From assembly GCA_003242355.1 (NCBI GenBank), contig QGUH01000079.1, positions 1 through 9,377 of the forward strand: a DNA stretch of 9,377 nucleotides, written 5' to 3'. The notes beneath the pieces were generated by a model. The model did not search any database. It had not been told where the DNA came from and was given only the letters and a program-made list of their open reading frames with translations. This DNA comes from Pseudomonadota bacterium. Its GTDB lineage: Bacteria > Myxococcota_A > Polyangia > Polyangiales > Polyangiaceae. Below, piece after piece: positions 4,498 to 9,377 of this stretch. The number at the start of each line of letters is the position of its first letter. Within the stretch, counting starts at the first letter, position 1. The translations under genes and the position numbers were made by a program.

Positions 4498-7400
4498 GAC
4501 GAGCTCCTGGAGCTCCTGCGGCGAAGCGGGCATTCGGCTCTGCAGCGCGCGCAATCGATCCCGATCGGCCGGTGACAAACCCGCCATCTGCGCTTCGTCG
4601 AGGTGATAAATGCCGCGTCCGCCGGGGTCTGTTGCCGGAGGCGGCGCGTCGACCGGAGACAGGTCGAGAAGGCGGCCGATGCGGGGATCCGTTGCGCCGA
4701 TCTCGTCGAGGTGCTCGGCGAGGCGGCGGACCTCTGCCTGTTGCTCGGCAGGATTTGGGAGCTCACCGCGGTCGATCTTGGCCTGAAGAGCGTCGACCTC
4801 TGCCAGCAATCGTTCCAGCTTGCGCCGAGAAGCGCTGGTCGGGGGAAGGTCGGGGAGAATGTCTTCGATTCGACTGCGGACGCGACCGCACACGCTCGAG
4901 CAGATCCAGGCCTCGGGCCCGTTGGGACCGCGGCGGATGCTGACGTGATGATTGCCCAACGTCGGCGCCGAGATGTCGGGTTGTTGGTGAGGAGGCTTCG
5001 CTGGGAGCGGAGGTTCCTCACCCGGTTGGCGCAGCGGGGGCGTGCCTTCCGCCTCTTCGCCAGGGGCGCGGCGCGAGGTCGTACCCTCCGGCTCTTCGCC
5101 GGGCGGCGCGCGGCGCGTGGGCGCAGCTTCGGGTTCGGTTTCCGCGGCGCGACGCGCGGCGGTCGCTTCGACCTCGTCCGGTGACGGTTGACGCGTCGGC
5201 TCCTCGGTCTCGCGTCGCGGAGCAGTCGTTTCCTCCGCGGGCTCCGTGCGCGGACGCGCGGGGCCGATCTCGGGTTCGGCGGGTTGACCGGCGATGCGGC
5301 GGCCGAGGCGCTCGAGGCCGCGTTGGGCGCGGTCGCCGAGGCCGAGCGGATCGAAACTGCGGAACCGATCGAGCGCGGAGCGCGGAGCCGTGGGGTCTGG
5401 AGTGTCCGCAGCGTGCGCGGCCCCGGCGCGGCGGGAGGCGCGAGCAGCGACGGCAGCGCCGGCGGCCATCGACGCGGCGCGGTTCAGATCGAAGGGTTTG
5501 CCCGTGAGGAGGGCCATCGCGCCCTCCAAGCCGAAGCCGACGAGCGCGCCGCCCGCGACTTGGGTGATGGCGGCGCGCCGGCCCGCGGCGGCGGCTTCGG
5601 GGCGGGGTGCGGGCGCGCCGGCTTCGGGACGAGGCGACGGTGTGCCGGTCGTGTCGGGCGGCCGCGGAGCGCCGCCTTCGCCAGCAGAGGGACGCGGCGC
5701 GCTGGGCGCTTCGGGGCCGCCGGGGCGCGGAGTGGCGCTCGGATGCGGCGCCGCGGCGTGCGGCGCAGGGGCGTGGGGCGTGGGGGCGTGCGGGGTGGCG
5801 GGGCGGGGCGCCGTGGGGCGGAAGCTGACGCGGAAAATGGCGCCCGCCATCAAGAAGCCTTGCCAATTGAACTCCTGCCCGAATGCGACGTAGCCGATCG
5901 TTTGCGTGATCGCCTCGGAGACGAGGTCGCCACCCACCGTGATGGCGAGCTGCGTGGCGGCGCGAGCGCCTGCCGAGCCCGCCGCAGCGGCGAGCCCGCC
6001 CGCACCGAAGCCGATGGCGCCGCCGATCGCACCGCCGATCGCGCCCATGATCATCGCCTGGCCGACCCCGGCATGCCATTCCTCGCCGGACGCCCAGTTG
6101 TTGATGATTTGGATGAGGCCGGCGCTGATTGCGCCCACGATCGCGCCGACGAGGATGACGGCGAACAAGCTCGCGCCCGCGCCCAACGTCACGATGCTGA
6201 TGACGGCCGCCGCGATGACGACGAGCACGACGAGCACGATCGCCACGACGCTCTTCCACGCGGGCTGTTCCTTCTTGGCGGCCTTGTGCGCTTCCCACTG
6301 GATCTTCGCGTCGAGCTTGGCGAGATCACCGCTCAGTTGTTGGTCGAGCTCTTCGAGCGACTTCGCGATGGCCTCGTCGACCTTGGTGCCGATGGTGCCG
6401 AGCGCCTCCTCGAACTTGGCCACCGCGTCCTGCAGGGTTTGGACGCCTTGGGCGGAGGTCGTTTGACACTGCGTGACGTGCTTGCTCGTGAGCTCCGCGA
6501 AGGCGCGCGTCGCGCCCGCCATGAGCCCACGCATCTGGCTCGCGAATCCTGCTTCTGCTTCGGCGGTGATTTGATCGTTGCTGGCCGTGATGCCGGTGAG
6601 CGCTTCGAGCGCTTGTGCGCCGAGCTCGGCGAGGCTCTGCTCCGCGTTGGACGCGCCCTCCTGCATCTTGTCGAGCAGCGTGCCCATGCCTCCCCCGAGG
6701 GAAGCTTCCATGTTGGTGAGCGACGCCTCGAGCACGACCGGGTCGGGAACGCCGTTCCGTTCGAAGCGCTCGCGCAGGTCGCCGAGCGCGCGGTGGAGCG
6801 ACTCCATCGCCGAGCCGATGCCGCGGGCCAGGCCGGCGGTCGCCGTGTGGGCCACCCGTTCGACCGCGAGCTGCTTGAGGTAGCCCGCGTCGTTGACGGC
6901 TTTTCGCTGGGTGTGTTCCTGGGCCGCCAATGCGCGCAGGGTCGCGGTGAGCGCCTCATCGATCGCGGAGAGGTTTTGCGTGCGCGCGGCCTCCAATCCT
7001 CGAATGGCTTGCGCCCGCGCGCTCTCGAGGCCGGAGACGAGCTGGGCGTGGGTCGAGTCGAGTGTTTCCGTGACCTGGCGGGCGCCGGAGATCACGGCAC
7101 AGCGATATTGGCGGCGTAAGGGGAGGAGGTCGTAGCCCTTCTTGTTCGCCGTGCGGAGGAAGCCCTCCTTGTATCCCGCGGCCGTCTTGCACGCGGCGTC
7201 TTGCTGCGCCTTCGCGCGTCGCACGGTGAGGCAGCCGTCCCAGAAACCGTCCTCCCGGTTCGTGACGTAGTCGTTGCCCGGGCCGGCTCGGCAGCGCTCG
7301 TAAGCGTTGACGTATTCCTGAGCTCTCGCGACGGCGCGCCGCGTGTACTCCGGGCCCTTGTCCTCGTGCTCCCGGCGTCCGCGCGCAAAGCGAGCGTTGA

Positions 7401-9377
7401 CGTCGTCGAGGCCGTTGGTCTCCAGCGTTTGGATCTGACCGATCGCGGCCACGTGCTCGGCGTCGAGCGCCTGGATCGCCGCGAGGGTCTCCGCTTCGAC
7501 GACCGCCATGCTCGACGCGTATTCGGCTTCGACGTGGGCCCGCGCGCTCGCGGCGCCCGCGAGCGCCGCGGTTCGCGCCTGTGCGATGCGACTGGAGATG
7601 GCAGCCTTCTCGAGCTCGATCGTCGCGGCGATGTTGGCGTTCGTGGCGCTGGCCAAGCCACCGACCCGCGCGGGCGCCTCCGTTTGCGCGAACGCGATCG
7701 CGCCTTCGACGCTCTCGCCGATGCGCGCCATGAACCCGCGCACCGAAAGGGCCGCCGCAACGCCCCGTTCGCTCTCGCCGAACGAGATGCCTTGGGTGAG
7801 CTGCGGCACACGAGCGCTGGCAGTCGTCAGCGTCGCGAGCGACGCGTAATAGTCGGTCCATGCGGCCGTGCGTTGCGCCTCGGCTTCGGCGATCGCTCCC
7901 TCCGTGGAGCTCGCTTGCGCGGCGCCCTGTTGCTCCGCCGTGTCCGCGGCATTGGACAGCTCGCGGACTTCGGGGCTCTTCGACCGTTGCTCACCTCCTC
8001 CTCCGCCTCCCTCCGCGGATGGCTCGGCTGGGCCCTGCCCACTCGCGGCCGCGGCCTCGGAGGCGCCCGGTGCGTGCTGCGCGAGCGACTCCGTGCGCGT
8101 CATCAGCTCGGGGGCGCCTTGTTCCAGTGCGGCTTCCGCCTGGCACTCGTCGGCCTCGTCTTCCCATGGAGGCTGCGTGACCGACGTTTCTTCCTGTGGG
8201 CGGCTGCTGCGTTGATCGGAGCTGGGCTCCTGATCGGTGTTTCGGGGAGGGGATGCGGCGTCGTAACAGCTCGCGTTGAAGCCGGCGCCCGCTTCGGGTT
8301 GTCCTCCACCGCTCTCGCCTCCGCCGCTGCCCTGTGCTGGGGCACCCTCCTGCACGCCTTCGGGGGGCTGCTCCTGCGGTTGTCCTTCTTCGGCGGCTTC
8401 CGCGGCGGGAGTTTCCTCTTCGGCCTGCTCGCTCGCTCCGCCTTCGCCTGGACCTTCGCCTTTTCCTTCTGGCGTCGGCGCGGCGGGCGCGGAGGCGAGC
8501 GGTGGCGGTGGTTCGACCGGAGCCGGTTCCTCTTCGCGCAGCCGCTCCGATGGCGAGACGAGCTGATGCTGCACGGGTGCCCGTGCCGACGATTCTCCGG
8601 GCTGCGCGATCTCGTCGAGCAACGGCTCCGCCGAGCGACCGCCGACCACGGCGTCCGCGACCTGGTCCGCGTGGCGTTCCCAGCGATCGCCCGGGCGCCC
8701 GACGCCGTCGGGCAGCTTCAGCCCGGAGCGCTGTTGAACGACGTGCGCGGCTTCGTGGGCCGCGAGGCGCAGGTCGGGCGTTTGCCGAAACGCGATGCGA
8801 TCGCCCGACGTGTAGGCGAGGGCGCCCATCCGTTCGTTGGCGCTCGCCGCTGCGCCCCCGATCGACGTCTTGACGTGCGAGATGTCGTGGCGCCCGAAAG
8901 CCGCCTGAATGCGCGCGGCGTGCGGTAGGGGCTGGCTCGCGCCGACCAGGCCGGCGCGCGCGGCGCCGTGCACGACCGCCGGGCTGCGCGTCTTCGAGAC
9001 GGCAGCGCCCTGCACCGACTTCTTGGCGGCGCCGCCGTCAACCAGCTTTTCTTGGTCTTCGGCCTCGCAGGCGGCGCATTTCGACTGGACCTGATCGGTG
9101 CAGGTGGGCTTGCCGTACTCGGTGCAGCTCCACATCTGCACGTCGTCGTCGAGCGGAGCGGCTTCGGTCTGGACTTGATCGGTGCAGGTGGGCTTGCCGT
9201 ACTCGGTGCAACTCCACATCTGCACGTCGTTGTGCGGTGCGGTCGTCTCCGTCTCGGCTGCCTGCTGCTCTTCGGACTCGCAGGTCGCCAACTTCGTTTG
9301 GACCGTCTGCTCTTGGGTTTCGCAGGGCCAGGCCTGGAATTTCGTTTGGATCACCACCGAACGGACCACGGCGCGGG
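3850..9377 (-). CDS. Giant DUF4157 cargo toxin with C-terminal PD-(D/E)XK-like nuclease (5' end at or beyond window edge)
   Basis: The frame gives 1839 residues from a GTG at 9369. It is still open to the edge with no Shine-Dalgarno visible, so the true start may lie outside. Domains in order: residues 1-105, Cys-containing repeat units opening with (V/I)-Q; 148-245, a DUF4157 domain with H-E-A-A-H at 205-209 and W-E-R-H-A-D at 230-235; 272-475, an acidic Pro/Gly/Gln linker; 475-1035, a long Ala/Glu/Arg-rich helical rod interrupted by a four-Cys insert (693-757); 1040-1180, two hydrophobic segments and a Gly-zipper; 1185-1260, a Pro/His-rich linker; 1268-1290, a further hydrophobic segment; 1360-1457, an Arg/Glu/Pro linker with three P-G-E-E units; 1473-1570, a Cys module (C1490, C1494) plus helices; 1625-1839, a nuclease-like domain. 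In the last, E1678 lies in a helix, and D1708 and Q1724-x-K1726 lie on strands, as in restriction-endonuclease folds. DUF4157 is known to mark eCIS-associated cargo; delivery and DNA cleavage here are inferred. Confidence 0.95.
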   Translation of the reverse strand, partial: RAVVRSVVIQTKFQAWPCETQEQTVQTKLATCESEEQQAAETETTAPHNDVQMWSCTEYGKPTCTDQVQTEAAPLDDDVQMWSCTEYGKPTCTDQVQSKCAACEAEDQEKLVDGGAAKKSVQGAAVSKTRSPAVVHGAARAGLVGASQPLPHAARIQAAFGRHDISHVKTSIGGAAASANERMGALAYTSGDRIAFRQTPDLRLAAHEAAHVVQQRSGLKLPDGVGRPGDRWERHADQVADAVVGGRSAEPLLDEIAQPGESSARAPVQHQLVSPSERLREEEPAPVEPPPPLASAPAAPTPEGKGEGPGEGGASEQAEEETPAAEAAEEGQPQEQPPEGVQEGAPAQGSGGGESGGGQPEAGAGFNASCYDAASPPRNTDQEPSSDQRSSRPQEETSVTQPPWEDEADECQAEAALEQGAPELMTRTESLAQHAPGASEAAAASGQGPAEPSAEGGGGGGEQRSKSPEVRELSNAADTAEQQGAAQASSTEGAIAEAEAQRTAAWTDYYASLATLTTASARVPQLTQGISFGESERGVAAALSVRGFMARIGESVEGAIAFAQTEAPARVGGLASATNANIAATIELEKAAISSRIAQARTAALAGAASARAHVEAEYASSMAVVEAETLAAIQALDAEHVAAIGQIQTLETNGLDDVNARFARGRREHEDKGPEYTRRAVARAQEYVNAYERCRAGPGNDYVTNREDGFWDGCLTVRRAKAQQDAACKTAAGYKEGFLRTANKKGYDLLPLRRQYRCAVISGARQVTETLDSTHAQLVSGLESARAQAIRGLEAARTQNLSAIDEALTATLRALAAQEHTQRKAVNDAGYLKQLAVERVAHTATAGLARGIGSAMESLHRALGDLRERFERNGVPDPVVLEASLTNMEASLGGGMGTLLDKMQEGASNAEQSLAELGAQALEALTGITASNDQITAEAEAGFASQMRGLMAGATRAFAELTSKHVTQCQTTSAQGVQTLQDAVAKFEEALGTIGTKVDEAIAKSLEELDQQLSGDLAKLDAKIQWEAHKAAKKEQPAWKSVVAIVLVVLVVIAAAVISIVTLGAGASLFAVILVGAIVGAISAGLIQIINNWASGEEWHAGVGQAMIMGAIGGAIGGAIGFGAGGLAAAAGSAGARAATQLAITVGGDLVSEAITQTIGYVAFGQEFNWQGFLMAGAIFRVSFRPTAPRPATPHAPTPHAPAPHAAAPHPSATPRPGGPEAPSAPRPSAGEGGAPRPPDTTGTPSPRPEAGAPAPRPEAAAAGRRAAITQVAGGALVGFGLEGAMALLTGKPFDLNRAASMAAGAAVAARASRRAGAAHAADTPDPTAPRSALDRFRSFDPLGLGDRAQRGLERLGRRIAGQPAEPEIGPARPRTEPAEETTAPRRETEEPTRQPSPDEVEATAARRAAETEPEAAPTRRAPPGEEPEGTTSRRAPGEEAEGTPPLRQPGEEPPLPAKPPHQQPDISAPTLGNHHVSIRRGPNGPEAWICSSVCGRVRSRIEDILPDLPPTSASRRKLERLLAEVDALQAKIDRGELPNPAEQQAEVRRLAEHLDEIGATDPRIGRLLDLSPVDAPPPATDPGGRGIYHLDEAQMAGLSPADRDRLRALQSRMPASPQELQELVDLRFKATGGRDQRPGTPEHMLQRWLEYQGEWNFTRWAAGHPSRMRNSEFGVAREAAYGAALERVGVTDAASSVVTVGGQRRQVDLLIEGGAPNGRNHYIQIKAGDESLTTRPRQSGGSSRGASSLSNKDALAVDARLVNNRHRVTWIFEGETSGPLLREAVHAGVEPVVRVFGPLGEARQISLMQRAGMTPDEIARVRFVHGNIDDVIQTVLSRP
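5002..5109 (-). repeat. Three P-G-E-E repeats in the linker before the toxin module
   Basis: Residues ~1421-1456 contain P-P-G-E-E-P-E-G-T, A-P-G-E-E-A-E-G-T and Q-P-G-E-E-P-P-L-P at 13-14 residue spacing. This low-complexity linker separates the constant carrier part from the C-terminal toxin module. Confidence 0.6.
5590..5820 (-). repeat. Pro/His/Ala-rich low-complexity linker
   Basis: Residues ~1184-1260 consist of T-P-H-A-P and A-P-R-P type short repeats with almost no hydrophobic residues other than Ala. It follows the hydrophobic segments and is very GC-rich (52 of 60 bases at 5581-5640 by hand count). It probably forms an extended, flexible tether. Confidence 0.75.
9085..9234 (-). repeat. 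In-frame 84-bp tandem duplication in the N-terminal leader
   Basis: Bases 9085-9150 and 9169-9234 match at 62 of 66 positions by hand alignment, at a spacing of 84 bp (28 codons). Each encodes V-Q-M-W-S-C-T-E-Y-G-K-P-T-C-T-D-Q-V-Q. The few differences are mostly silent, and the frame is kept. This points to a fairly recent duplication under protein-level constraint. Confidence 0.9.

Noticed and set aside
5018..6298. 426-residue minus-strand frame inside the giant gene
   Set aside because: It is a frame-shifted reading of the same strand, over 25% Arg, with no protein-like pattern. It is not evidence of a frameshift, because the main frame is intact from end to end.
5188..7119. 643-residue open frame on the plus strand
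   Set aside because: It is antisense to the giant protein. Its translation is Arg/Gly/Ala-rich with no domain order, as expected from GC-rich codon bias, while the opposite frame has clear domains.
7201..8928. 575-residue open frame on the plus strand
   Set aside because: It is antisense to the DUF4157 and rod region. Its composition is Arg/Leu-rich and unstructured, and it has no ribosome binding site or motif of its own.

Overview
The window is GC-rich with strongly G/C-biased third codon positions. This bias is why long open frames also appear antisense to the real genes. A myxobacterium (Polyangia) or similar GC-rich soil delta-lineage is the best guess: long multidomain DUF4157 proteins, AAA_16-type ATPases and poorly conserved helical proteins are common there. 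This is inferred from style, because no marker gene is present.

Layout. Positions 1-326 (minus strand) hold the N-terminal part of a P-loop ATPase that runs off the left edge. Positions 327-590 are a divergent intergenic region with several dyads. Positions 591-1343 (plus) encode a 250-residue all-helical protein of unknown function. Positions 1344-1654 lie between two convergent transcription units. They carry a short tandem repeat that may be an insertion-sequence end, plus inverted repeats that could terminate transcription. The rest of the window is one tightly packed minus-strand operon, transcribed right to left: a giant protein of at least 1839 residues (9377 to 3850), a 271-residue protein (3827-3012), a 133-residue protein (3015-2614) and a 320-residue pentapeptide-repeat protein (2617-1655). 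The gaps are 22 bp, a 4-bp ATGA overlap and a 4-bp GTGA overlap, so the four are almost certainly translated together.

The giant protein is the centre of interest. It has a Cys-containing N-terminal repeat leader, a DUF4157 HExxH domain of the kind found on cargo of extracellular contractile injection systems (eCIS), a long acidic linker and about 550 residues of helical rod. A hydrophobic Gly-zipper segment, two Pro-rich linkers and a short Cys module follow. The C-terminus looks like a PD-(D/E)XK restriction-endonuclease-fold nuclease (E1678, D1708, Q1724-x-K1726). This is the architecture of a delivered polymorphic toxin.

The three coupled downstream genes are where immunity proteins or accessory factors would be expected. 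The 271-residue protein appears to contain two copies of one domain. The 133-residue protein is a small soluble protein of immunity-like size. The pentapeptide-repeat protein has a separate helical C-terminal domain. No structural injection-system gene is in the window, so delivery by eCIS is inferred from DUF4157 alone.
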